From: [Ruminococcus] lactaris ATCC 29176
GTDB lineage: Bacteria > Bacillota > Clostridia > Lachnospirales > Lachnospiraceae
DNA length: 64,000 bases
Assembly (NCBI RefSeq): GCF_025152405.1
Contig: NZ_CP102292.1
Span: 1,240,001-1,304,000 of the forward strand
Reading direction: 5' to 3'
The translations under genes and the position numbers were made by a program. The notes beneath the pieces are model-generated. The model did not search any database, was not told the origin of the DNA, and saw only the letters and a list, made by a program, of their open reading frames with translations. This document shows, one piece after another, positions 52,615 to 61,211 of this stretch. The stretch's first letter is position 1. Each line of letters starts with the position of its first letter.

Positions 52615-55434
52615 TTATTCAGGTTGTCTAACATGTACTGTTTTTATATAGTCTGATCCTGTCTCCTGACCGGAAACCACAATACTGAACCCGATAATAT
52701 CCTGATTGGTTTCTATGCGAGATCTGTATTTAGAATCTTTTCCTTTATTCTTGTCGATACGATATAAAAGTAACAATGGCCTATCTTCCAAACCAAGTTC
52801 ATATCTGAGACGTATAAGGTTTTTTCCATTTTTCTTTCCAGTCTCAAACACAATTCTCTTATCCGAAGTAAGTTCACTGACACATATGTCGCTTAAAATG
52901 TCTCTGCCGGATCTCAATGATCCGATATCGATATAATTTTCCTGTTTTTTCTTTTTTGAACGTTCAATTTTTCCGACATCCGCCCCTGATATCTCCCATC
53001 TATCAGGAGATTTCTTATCGCCAGCAACAGCAATATTCCATTTAAGGTATTTTCCTTCTCGGTTCATTTGTCTTAACCAGTCCACAAAAATCGGGATATC
53101 CACATGTAAAGGAGAACAATCAAAGATTGTGTACTTTTCGATAAATTCAGAAATAACTTTCTCTGAGTCTGTCTCGAACCATACATATGCTGAATCAATT
53201 GCATCCGATTTTTTTGCTTCACCCAACGACTGAAGAAATTCCTCTGTAATTCTGATATTCTCATTTAACTTGTCATCATTATTGTCAAACTGGGTCACCT
53301 CATAACTGTCACCACTAAAGTCAACATCACATGCAATCATGTTTTGTGATTTATTTTTAGATGTCAGTACAAATCTGGCAATTTTTGATGAGCTCATGAT
53401 TCTCGGGCCAAACAAAGAAGGACTCTTTCCCTTCTTCATAAAATCTTCAAATTCTTCCTTCAGCTTCTCATCAATCTCTTCAATCAGCTCAAATTTTTGT
53501 TGAACCAATACCGGCATCCAAATTCTTTGTAGTAATTCATAGCCATGCCTATACCCAAACCATCTGGCCATCTGCATTAAAGTGTCTGCCTGATTAACAT
53601 TTCTTGCAAAATAAGTACAAACAAGTCCTTCCAATGTCAACCCACGAGATAGTGTATTGCCTCCCATAACAATGAACACAGGAGCCTTTGTCATATATGA
53701 TAGTTCTTCCCCTGTCGGATATACAATACGAAGGTATCTCCCTTCTTCAGTCACTCTATTTGCCCTACAATTATCAACACACAAATGTATTCCGTTTTCA
53801 TGATATATCAGTTCCTTTTCCTTACCCATCTCGATATTCACAATATCGTTGAGCATCGCCGATATATCCGATTTAAAAGAATCAAAATCGGGAAATTCAT
53901 CACATACGTTTTGTAGTTTGGAATACTTCGAGTATCCTTCCTCCAAGTCAGCAAGTCTAAACTCATCCCTTTCCGTGTAATATACCTGCTCGCAGAGAGA
54001 TAGTATTTTCCCGGTTGAGCGTTCCCGTAATAACCAATTTTTCAATGTATCATATTCTTCAAAATGCCCATTCTGTATAGAAGTTGTATGAATCAACATA
54101 CTGATAGGTTTTTTATGCCCTCTGTTACGAAGTATGGCTGCAGCACATAAAAACCACGCCACCGATTTCTGAAACTCGTCAGGTAAAGTAAATGCTTGCC
54201 CCTTATGAAGCTGCTTAATTTCATTCATCTCCGAAGACGGTATTGTCCGTATAATGTTCAGTCCCGAATAATCTTCATCTGTCTTGCTCCCCCAAATTAC
54301 CTTAGGTCCGAAATATTCGTTAGATTCCGGCAAGCTGCATATGAAATTACTCGGATACAACGACTCTTTATATGCTTCATTTAATACATTCGCATAAGGA
54401 GTTGCCGTAAAACTGATATAATTTACAGCTTGAAATACCGCCGGTGAAAGATTTCCATCCTTATCACAGCCTTTTACAAGATCAATAATTAATTGGTTTA
54501 CGGTTGTTCTCTCAATTTCTTCCTCATCTTGCGGATTACCCATTTTAACAGTGTTTATGCTTGCCTGATCAGCCTCATCATCAATAATTACTATTCTCAT
54601 CCTTGCAGCCTTTGCAGGATCCGAGTGTAGCCACGTAATAAGATTCTGAAGTCTTCTTGAATTTTTCAGGCAAACAAATACATATCTGTACATCCACTGA
54701 TTATTTGTCCTTCCGGACTGATAGATATTGAGTTTTAAATCCTCCGTCAGATATTTTTCCTTAGACTGTACATCAATCATATAATCTGAATTACTTGTAT
54801 AATCTAATACTCTCCAACTTACACCTCCGCTCTGTGTAAGATCAGACATAAATCGATTTCGGGTCTGCTTCCGCAGATTATCAATCGTTCCTGACAACAC
54901 AATAAAAATATTCCAATCATAATGTGCTGCCATTGTTACCAGTCCAATCATATTGGCTGTTTTTCCAGACTGAACGCTGCCCATCACCAGCCCTTTTACA
55001 GGACCGATACTTCTTGTATCACGTTCAAGATGATTCAACATCCAATGGCAATTGTTTTCAAGCATGTCAACAGCTTCCCCTGACATTTTTGGCTTTCCAG
55101 TATATCTGCCGAGAAGGTGTTCTTTATACTTGACCCATGCTGACCCGGAATCCGTAGGTACTGTTAAATTATTGGTTTCACCATCGGATATTCCGTAAAT
55201 TTCTGTAATTTGTGTATAACTTCCTCTTATGGCTTCAACAAAAGTTTTCCAATCATCAAAATCCATATTCTGTGGAATAATCAATTCTTCATTCTGAAGT
55301 CTGTCGAATTCGTCTTCTTCGCATCCTTCCGAAACGCAAAGATTTGAGACATCATCCCACGTGGATCCATTTTGAATCATTTTAGCTGCCCATTGCTTGC
55401 ATTTAATATATTCAGCACCAGCAAAATCTTTCAT
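52615..55434 (-). CDS. Z1-domain superfamily II helicase
   Basis: 939 aa from the ATG at 55434 (AAAGGATGGAG upstream). Walker A GSVQSGKTANM (~150), Walker B VIIDDEADQAS (~282), motif III FTATPYANVL (~337), GGNTLSRGLTLEGL (~590) and QMARWFGYRHGYE (~615), the set expected of the Z1 family. Likely a DNA translocase of the restriction complex. Overlaps the Mrr-like gene upstream only if a longer start is used; 14 nt gap otherwise. Confidence 0.92.
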   Translation of the reverse strand: MKDFAGAEYIKCKQWAAKMIQNGSTWDDVSNLCVSEGCEEDEFDRLQNEELIIPQNMDFDDWKTFVEAIRGSYTQITEIYGISDGETNNLTVPTDSGSAWVKYKEHLLGRYTGKPKMSGEAVDMLENNCHWMLNHLERDTRSIGPVKGLVMGSVQSGKTANMIGLVTMAAHYDWNIFIVLSGTIDNLRKQTRNRFMSDLTQSGGVSWRVLDYTSNSDYMIDVQSKEKYLTEDLKLNIYQSGRTNNQWMYRYVFVCLKNSRRLQNLITWLHSDPAKAARMRIVIIDDEADQASINTVKMGNPQDEEEIERTTVNQLIIDLVKGCDKDGNLSPAVFQAVNYISFTATPYANVLNEAYKESLYPSNFICSLPESNEYFGPKVIWGSKTDEDYSGLNIIRTIPSSEMNEIKQLHKGQAFTLPDEFQKSVAWFLCAAAILRNRGHKKPISMLIHTTSIQNGHFEEYDTLKNWLLRERSTGKILSLCEQVYYTERDEFRLADLEEGYSKYSKLQNVCDEFPDFDSFKSDISAMLNDIVNIEMGKEKELIYHENGIHLCVDNCRANRVTEEGRYLRIVYPTGEELSYMTKAPVFIVMGGNTLSRGLTLEGLVCTYFARNVNQADTLMQMARWFGYRHGYELLQRIWMPVLVQQKFELIEEIDEKLKEEFEDFMKKGKSPSLFGPRIMSSSKIARFVLTSKNKSQNMIACDVDFSGDSYEVTQFDNNDDKLNENIRITEEFLQSLGEAKKSDAIDSAYVWFETDSEKVISEFIEKYTIFDCSPLHVDIPIFVDWLRQMNREGKYLKWNIAVAGDKKSPDRWEISGADVGKIERSKKKKQENYIDIGSLRSGRDILSDICVSELTSDKRIVFETGKKNGKNLIRLRYELGLEDRPLLLLYRIDKNKGKDSKYRSRIETNQDIIGFSIVVSGQETGSDYIKTVHVRQPE

Positions 55435-55448
55435 ATAATCTCCATCCT

Positions 55449-56627
55449 TTATTCGTCTTTTGGAAAAGTCTTTACTAACCACTCTTGGATCTCGTCCTTA
55501 GTTTTTATCCCGGAGTCATATAGTATTCTCAAAATATCCATACCTGAAATAATAACGATCGGATGACCGTCCTCTTTTATTTCTTGATACGCCTGTAATG
55601 CCACAAACGATGTAGTCACCAGAATCCCGAACTGTCTATGACGGAGTCGCGATATTAATCTTGACACCTCTTTTACCCCGATGCCATCATTAGAAGAATA
55701 GCGTTTTGCTTCAAGTGCAAACTCAACATCTACTCCATCACACTGCCGTCCGATTCTATACAATCCGATAGCATCTCTCCCACCATCCCTTACAAATCGG
55801 GTATGTTTCAAAGAATGTATATTAGAATCCATCAATTGAACGATCTTCATTGCACATTTTTCAAATTCATATGGATTATCAAAATAATCATAAATAGATT
55901 GTAACTTCTGCTTATCGTCATCCTTAAAAGGCATCTGTTGATCTTGGGTACGATAATTTAAGACAGAATCACTTGCATATAGTGGTGTATAAACACCTTT
56001 GTCTATCCATTTTTTCCATTCTTTTGGTGCAAAGTCACTCTGATATCCGTTACCCGATAGCAAATCTTCCAACCATCCTCTGGAAACAGATGCAACATCC
56101 AAAATGGTAAATACTGCTTTATAATTTTGATATCGTTCTCCATTCTTCATCCGCCAAATAGCAACCAGCAACTCTTCAAGTTTAAATTTATCACTTCCGG
56201 GAACCAGCAAGCCAAGAAAGCGCCGATTGCGCCCTTCTTCACTTTCGAAATAAAAGAACGGAGGTATTTCCTGTCTTCGATTATCTTGCAACATCTCAAA
56301 TACATCCCTAAGAACTTTATTTCCTCCTCTTTTAGAGTCATGCAGTTCTCTGCCAGGCTCCCTATTATCGCCGTAATACTGAATTATTCCTGATTCATAA
56401 TCAATGTTATCAAGCCAATCAGGATGTTTATTTGTCGATTCAAGAACAATATAAGCGGCTTTGCCCTTTTGATTCCTTATATTCACGGGGCGGAATCCGC
56501 CTTGTGTTCCTACAGACATCAGTTTACTTAGTACATCACCATTAAGATTAGTAGCCCCATTTGACTCGTATACTGCATCAACAAACAGGTCTGCTGTCTT
56601 TAATTTCTCAAACGCTATTCTTTGCAT
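55449..56627 (-). CDS. Mrr-like restriction endonuclease
   Basis: 392 aa. C-terminal Mrr-type PD-(D/E)XK domain: DGGRDAIGLY (~281) and VEFALEAKRY (~303) hold the D and E-x-K residues, then a typical helix-strand GVKEVSRLISRLRHRQFGILVTT. The N-terminal ~190 residues have KKGKAAYIVLE-like and SGIIQYYGDN segments that recall AspBHI-type modified-base readers, which I cannot confirm. If so it may cut modified DNA. One nucleotide after the vsr stop. Confidence 0.82.
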   Translation of the reverse strand: MQRIAFEKLKTADLFVDAVYESNGATNLNGDVLSKLMSVGTQGGFRPVNIRNQKGKAAYIVLESTNKHPDWLDNIDYESGIIQYYGDNREPGRELHDSKRGGNKVLRDVFEMLQDNRRQEIPPFFYFESEEGRNRRFLGLLVPGSDKFKLEELLVAIWRMKNGERYQNYKAVFTILDVASVSRGWLEDLLSGNGYQSDFAPKEWKKWIDKGVYTPLYASDSVLNYRTQDQQMPFKDDDKQKLQSIYDYFDNPYEFEKCAMKIVQLMDSNIHSLKHTRFVRDGGRDAIGLYRIGRQCDGVDVEFALEAKRYSSNDGIGVKEVSRLISRLRHRQFGILVTTSFVALQAYQEIKEDGHPIVIISGMDILRILYDSGIKTKDEIQEWLVKTFPKDE

Positions 56628-56628
56628 A

Positions 56629-57042
56629 TCATCTGTTCCTTATTGTTTTTTCAATTATGTCAGCACATTCGCTAACATTCTTCTTAATATCTTTTCCCCA
56701 AAAGCGAAGTACTATCCAGCCCTCATTTTGCAGTCCTTCCGTTACCTCAATATCTCTTTGGATATTCCTTTCAATTTTCGGAATCCAAAATTCTCTTCGC
56801 GTATGAATATCATTTTTTCTGTTTTCCCAATCATACCCATGCCAAAACTCACTATCACAAAAAACAGCCACACGTTTCCCTATAAAGGCAATATCAGGAT
56901 GACCCAAAACGGATTTCACATTCTTTCGATACCGGATTCCTCGTTTCCACAATTCTCTTCTGAGAAGCAGCTCGATATCAGAGTCCTTATTCCTTATAGC
57001 CTGCATGTTTTTATGTCGCTGTTCAGCCGTATGCCTGTCCAC
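56629..57042 (-). CDS. vsr: Vsr very-short-patch repair endonuclease
   Basis: 137 aa from a GTG at 57042 (AAGAGGTG upstream; typical start DRHTAEQRHKNMQAIRNKDS). Vsr motifs: GHPDIAFIGKRVAVF with the catalytic Asp, SEFWHGYDW, and the terminal VLRFWGKDI. Nicks T:G mismatches made by deamination of 5-methylcytosine, so it matches the methylase at the end of the operon. Cys replaces a usual residue before DSEFWHG (FCDSEFW). Confidence 0.93.
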   Translation of the reverse strand: MDRHTAEQRHKNMQAIRNKDSDIELLLRRELWKRGIRYRKNVKSVLGHPDIAFIGKRVAVFCDSEFWHGYDWENRKNDIHTRREFWIPKIERNIQRDIEVTEGLQNEGWIVLRFWGKDIKKNVSECADIIEKTIRNR

Positions 57043-57129
57043 ATTTACACACCTCTTTAAGTCAGTCCTAATGTTCCTCAATAATATAGTTGCATGCAAT
57101 ATGTCCCATAAAACGAACTTAGTCTATTT

Positions 57130-57354
57130 TCAACTATTCTCTTCCTCAGTTTCATTTGGAACTATCTCGACGATATCGGATATATCACAATTCAGAGCTT
57201 CACAAATCTTCACTAAAACATCCGTAGTTACATTTGCACCTTTCCCGAGTTTTGCAAGTGAAGCAGAGCTTATCTTTGCTTTCTTTGCAAACTCAGTTTT
57301 TTTCATCTCTCTCTCGACGAGCATTACCCATAATTTTTTATACGATAATTTCAT
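57130..57354 (-). CDS. Xre-family transcriptional regulator
   Basis: 74 aa Cro/CI-type HTH (YKKLWVMLVEREMKKTEFAK, KAKISSASLAKLGKGANVTT, DVLVKICEALNCDISDIVE). The ATG at 57354 overlaps the stop of the ABC ATPase (ATGA) with AAGGAG upstream, so it is co-translated with it. As the only regulator in the operon it may repress the promoter at 60740-60768, where an inverted ATCAGTGG repeat is found. It links the ABC-3C genes to the restriction genes. Confidence 0.92.
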   Translation of the reverse strand: MKLSYKKLWVMLVEREMKKTEFAKKAKISSASLAKLGKGANVTTDVLVKICEALNCDISDIVEIVPNETEEENS

Positions 57355-59180
57355 ACTTTCTCCTTCGGGAGATCCTTTCTCCAACTTGGCATAAAGCCAT
57401 AAACATGTCCATTCTTCTCATCTTTATGATACGTAATTACATTGATTCCTTTCGCAGCAAAATCTATATCAGGTATGACGTTCAAGTTATCTACAATGAT
57501 TACCTGACCATCCCCTTGATGGTTAATAAAATATTGATATAAGCCATTTTTGATCGTTTCTCCTTCAAATCCATCTTCATTTTCATCAAATCCCAGAAGC
57601 GGTGTATCGATCATCAAAATTCCCGGTTTAATATATACGCCATCCCTGTTGAAATAGTCGTAAAGCATTAAGGCCACTACAGAATTCAAGAATGAACGAT
57701 ATCCCTTTCCCTGATCTTCTGATTTTGGAACCCCGTCCATGAGGATATCAAATCTCTTGAAATCCCAGCTCGCATAACCAACCGACCGATAGTTGCATTC
57801 TTTAAGAATACTGTTAAGCAACAAATCAAAGCTGTTTCCGACTTCTTCATGAAATTCATCTTTTGCGTGATAAAGCGGAGGATTTTTCTGCTTCTGTAAT
57901 TCGGATATTTTCTTCTTGCCTAATACTTCAAGCTGTTCATTTACAAAACTAATGCCATTCTGTATTGTTGTGTAATCACGAAAGCGTTCAAGGCCTGTTC
58001 GATAGTTCTGAATCTCACGATTCTTTTCATCCAGAACTCTATTAACCTCATTTCTGCGAATATGAAGTTCTTCAATGCTTCGCTTGATTTCTTCCTGCTC
58101 TTCTCTGACGTTTTTCTCTGTTGCAGCAATGACGGTCAGTTCTGAAGCAATCCGTCTTATCTCTGCGTTGATAGCTTCAACATAACTATCATCTTCTTCT
58201 GCATGAATTTCTCCACCACAGAACGGACATACCCCATTAGCTGGCAATCCTTTAACAACTTTTTCCCCTTTTGAAATAAAATCCAGTCTCTGTAAATCCG
58301 CTTTATACTGGCTGATTAGCGTTTCATATCTATCAAGAAGCACCTTGCAATTTGCATCTTCCTGTTGATATTCTGCCATCTGTCTAACTATCGCTGCATT
58401 TTCTTCAATAAGATCGTTTATTTCCTGTTGTACGTCCTGAATATGATCTGTAAGATCCCGCATCTCTTTTTCGATATCCATACCAGTCAGCTCTTCCAAT
58501 TGCATAATATATCTGACACGTTTTTGAGTAAGGGAACCGACCTGTTCCTCAATATAATCTAATACTCCTTGTTTTCTGGCATTGGCCACTTCCTTTTTCG
58601 GTATCTCCGCAATGCCTTCCTTATAGTCTCCAGTAAGCAAAAAGTATAAAGATGCAATCAAAGGTGTCTCGTATCTGGAATCCTCAATTACAATAGAATC
58701 TGATTTGTCTATTTCATTCTCATCCGCGAAGAACACGCTTGCTATATTTGTCCAGGAAATCCTCTCACGCGCATATCTGGCATTAGATGGAACTTTTATG
58801 GTTTCATCCAAGCCGATAATTCGGAGCCACAAATCATTCAAATACTTCTGCCCTTCTTTTTTATAATTAGTAGCATACTCTCCGTCTAAAATCTCTTCGT
58901 TATCAGCAATGACCATCACCGTCTCTTCATCAAGTTTACGAGATATCTTAATGCGTCCATAACGTTTCGTCATGAACACCCCTTCAATATCTGTATAGCC
59001 TGTCAATGGCGAATATGGTCTTGTGTCAGAGCTAAAAAGATAATAAATACATTTAAGTATCCACGTCTTTCCAGTGTTTGATCTACCCTGGATGATATTA
59101 AGCCCATCGGTAAACTCAACTATACCTTCAATCTTTCCAGCTCCAGATACACGTAATTTTTCAATCATGAAAGCCTGCAT
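57351..59180 (-). CDS. Rad50/SMC-like ABC ATPase of an ABC three-component system
   Basis: 609 aa. Walker A GRSNTGKTW (32-40), long coiled coils on both sides of a zinc-hook-like CPFCGGEIHAEED (~319), Walker B GILMIDTPLLGFDEN (~525). Signature region GKGYRSFLNSVVALM. This is the ATPase form found in the ABC-3C defence systems classified by Krishnan, Burroughs, Iyer and Aravind (2020). AAGGAGG precedes the ATG. The middle-component gene stops 3 nt upstream. Confidence 0.88.
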   Translation of the reverse strand: MQAFMIEKLRVSGAGKIEGIVEFTDGLNIIQGRSNTGKTWILKCIYYLFSSDTRPYSPLTGYTDIEGVFMTKRYGRIKISRKLDEETVMVIADNEEILDGEYATNYKKEGQKYLNDLWLRIIGLDETIKVPSNARYARERISWTNIASVFFADENEIDKSDSIVIEDSRYETPLIASLYFLLTGDYKEGIAEIPKKEVANARKQGVLDYIEEQVGSLTQKRVRYIMQLEELTGMDIEKEMRDLTDHIQDVQQEINDLIEENAAIVRQMAEYQQEDANCKVLLDRYETLISQYKADLQRLDFISKGEKVVKGLPANGVCPFCGGEIHAEEDDSYVEAINAEIRRIASELTVIAATEKNVREEQEEIKRSIEELHIRRNEVNRVLDEKNREIQNYRTGLERFRDYTTIQNGISFVNEQLEVLGKKKISELQKQKNPPLYHAKDEFHEEVGNSFDLLLNSILKECNYRSVGYASWDFKRFDILMDGVPKSEDQGKGYRSFLNSVVALMLYDYFNRDGVYIKPGILMIDTPLLGFDENEDGFEGETIKNGLYQYFINHQGDGQVIIVDNLNVIPDIDFAAKGINVITYHKDEKNGHVYGFMPSWRKDLPKEKV

Positions 59181-59182
59181 CC

Positions 59183-59629
59183 TCAGCCCTCCTTTGACTC
59201 CGTCGATCTATCACTTATATATTGCAGAATTCCGTCATCGGCATAATTTGCAAATCTTCTACAAACAATCTTTGCCCCAACCACATAAGAACGTGCATAT
59301 GGTGATTGGATTCCTTTGACGACTTCCTTACCACGGTCACTAATGCTATAAACAAAGCCCTGATCTGTGTTTGCAACGTTGACGAAACTATTTCTAACCG
59401 AGAGCTTTATTGCCTCAGTTATTTTCCTCTGCTTATTTGCAAATTCTGAAAAACCGAACTTATTGTCTCCATGAAGATTCTTATCAAGCACCTTGCACTT
59501 TTTTCCATAGATACAGATGAAATCCAAAGCCGCTATTCTATCCGCATTTGCAGGCACATTCATAGTGTCAATTAAGAGCAAGATTCTCAGCATATTTTCA
59601 AATATCGTATTAAACACCCCATTCCTCAT
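59183..59629 (-). CDS. ABC-3C middle-component-like winged-helix protein
   Basis: 148 aa from the ATG at 59629, inside the last codons of the effector gene; a start at 59662 is possible. Helical wHTH pattern: NTIFENMLRILLLIDTMNVP, RIAALDFICIYGKKCKVLDK, KITEAIKLSVRNSFVNV, FVYSISDRGKEVVKG. This fits middle components of ABC-3C systems, thought to bridge ATPase and effector. No catalytic motif. Confidence 0.8.
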   Translation of the reverse strand: MRNGVFNTIFENMLRILLLIDTMNVPANADRIAALDFICIYGKKCKVLDKNLHGDNKFGFSEFANKQRKITEAIKLSVRNSFVNVANTDQGFVYSISDRGKEVVKGIQSPYARSYVVGAKIVCRRFANYADDGILQYISDRSTESKEG

Positions 59630-60617
59630 ACGGATCCACCCACGATACCATCGTCTTGTCATTCACAAGAATATGAATAATACCAAGCCTTTCCAAATTT
59701 CCTATAAGATTTTTGATCAACATGAGTTTAGACTTCGTCAGCTGAACATCTGATATTTTCTTCAAGACCTCTATCAAGCGGCGATAGCCATTATCGTAAT
59801 CATCATAATATGTAGTCTGAATGCCGCCGAAAGCATCCTCCTTCAAAATATCGAACTGATTTTCTCCATCTTCGTATACTTCGCTGATTGACCTCTGGAT
59901 ACTTTCTGCACTCAGGTACGCCTTGCGCTGGTCATAAAAGTTTTTCTGATATTTTTGGGGGAGTGATGGTATATCGTCTACAGTCAATTCATCACGGGAC
60001 AGCACTTCTGCATAAGCACCACACAGAGCGGAAATATATCCAGATTCAAAGTCATAAATCTGAGCATCGCTCAACCGAATCGGCAGTTCTATAACATCAC
60101 CATCTATATAAAGCTTCCCGTCCTCACAATAGATCCTGTCCCCAGCTAGATTCTTTATACTTGGCTTCAAATCATGTATGGTGAGCCTGATCTCGACATC
60201 ATGAATACCCTTTGCGAGACCATGAAACATCTGATTCAGAATATCCTGTACTGCAGAACCCACTTCGTCAATTTCTACATCAATGCCTTTATTCGCAAGG
60301 AATGTTTGAAGGTGCTCTTTATCAGCATCATATAAATTATCAATTTCTTCAGCAAAATCCTGCCCATCATATCTGCTGCATATTAAACCAGCTTTTGCTT
60401 TTGAAATAAACCTTGTCCCTCCATAGATTTGATCCAGCATGTTTATAGATATTCCACTGGCCAACGGATTAAACTTTTTCTCTTTTTCCATTTGAACTTC
60501 TTCATCGGTCATGGGTTCTCGGAGTGTATCGCCAACTAAAGCGACTACGAAATTCCCACCCCTTCCAGTCGGATCCATGTATGTTTTAAGTTCACTCACA
60601 ATCTCATGAAGAAACAC
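59610..60617 (-). CDS. ABC-3C effector-like protein with C-terminal ABC-3C domain
   Basis: 335 aa from a GTG (GGGAGG upstream). The C-terminal part (about 190-320) shows the ABC-3C CTD-like pattern: YQKNFYDQRKAYLSAESIQR, ENQFDILKEDAFGGIQTTYY, NGYRRLIEVLKKISDV. The N-terminal ~130 residues (NFVVALVGDTLREP, ISINMLDQIYGGTRFISKAKAGL) would be the effector half; I recognise no known toxin or nuclease domain in it. First gene of the operon. Confidence 0.78.
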   Translation of the reverse strand: MFLHEIVSELKTYMDPTGRGGNFVVALVGDTLREPMTDEEVQMEKEKKFNPLASGISINMLDQIYGGTRFISKAKAGLICSRYDGQDFAEEIDNLYDADKEHLQTFLANKGIDVEIDEVGSAVQDILNQMFHGLAKGIHDVEIRLTIHDLKPSIKNLAGDRIYCEDGKLYIDGDVIELPIRLSDAQIYDFESGYISALCGAYAEVLSRDELTVDDIPSLPQKYQKNFYDQRKAYLSAESIQRSISEVYEDGENQFDILKEDAFGGIQTTYYDDYDNGYRRLIEVLKKISDVQLTKSKLMLIKNLIGNLERLGIIHILVNDKTMVSWVDPYEEWGV

Positions 60618-60634
60618 TACCGCTCAACCTCCCT

Positions 60635-60653
60635 TTTGACCTTTTTTGTCAAA
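60635..60653. promoter_or_regulatory. Inverted repeat before the first defence gene
   Basis: TTTGAC (60635-60640) / GTCAAA (60648-60653), 7 nt apart, directly upstream of the GGGAGG ribosome site. Could be an operator or a leader hairpin. Confidence 0.45.
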
Positions 60654-60739
60654 CCGCTGTCATCAGTGGCGAGATTCTAAAAATTCTATTCTTGTACAAT
60701 GAAAGAAATCAGTCTTAACCGACAAAAAACTCTTTTGAT

Positions 60740-60768
60740 ATTATACCACTGATTTAAGCGTTTTTCAA
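60740..60768 (-). promoter_or_regulatory. Promoter of the 12-gene defence operon with candidate operator
   Basis: Minus strand TTGAAA (60768-60763), 17-nt spacer, TATAAT (60745-60740). The octamer ATCAGTGG lies in the spacer next to the -10 box (60753-60746, minus) and again, inverted, in the leader (60662-60669, plus). A pair like this could bind the Xre protein. Confidence 0.8.
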
Positions 60769-60779
60769 TGTATTTCAAG

Positions 60780-61176
60780 TTATCGCTAACATTTAATCTG
60801 CGAACGTAAAGATTTATTTTAGCAAGAATCAGCCGTGACAACATCAGACTTCAAATGTTGCGCAACTCATGGAACTTAGGGCTTGAGCCATAATATCCTG
60901 CAAAATGTTTTAATGAACTCTAAAGCATCGAAGCTGATTAACATTGAGAATTTGTCCAGGACATGACACTAAACTGCTCCTTCACATTCAGCTGCCGGAC
61001 GCGGCATCTTCTTAGAACTGCAATGTGATGAACCTATTAACCGCATCAGGGGCTAAGAAGCCTGGTTGCTTATTTTACGGAACGGAGACGTGCCATGAAT
61101 AAGACAATCGATGCTTATCTGAATTTCATATCGAAACCTTCGTTCCGCTTTCAGCGGGCACAGGAGGCCGCACGAT
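60780..61176. other. Non-coding region with nested stem-loop
   Basis: No convincing gene apart from a 38-codon frame at 61095. A nested inverted repeat is visible: CTTCTTAG (61008-61015) with CTAAGAAG (61053-61060), enclosing TGATG and CATCA. It may be a leader RNA, an origin of transfer or replication, or a regulatory site of the ParAB-side genes. Confidence 0.45.
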
Positions 61177-61211
61177 ATGGAAATCAATGTAAATGTACCG
61201 ACAAATACTGA
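61095..61211 (+). CDS. Possible 38-aa leader peptide
   Basis: Starts NKTIDAYLNFISKPSFRFQR and ends 35 nt inside the next gene in another frame. GGAG lies upstream at reasonable spacing. The overlap with the ribosome site of the 61177 gene could couple translation. Weak evidence; it could be chance. Confidence 0.3.
   Translation: MNKTIDAYLNFISKPSFRFQRAQEAARYGNQCKCTDKY

Noticed and set aside
46286-57042. DISARM, BREX or Dnd system
   Set aside because: No DUF1998 or phospholipase-D protein (DISARM), no PglZ or BrxL (BREX), no DndA-E; the Z1, GHKL, DUF4420 and Vsr set fits the MORC-type restriction group instead.
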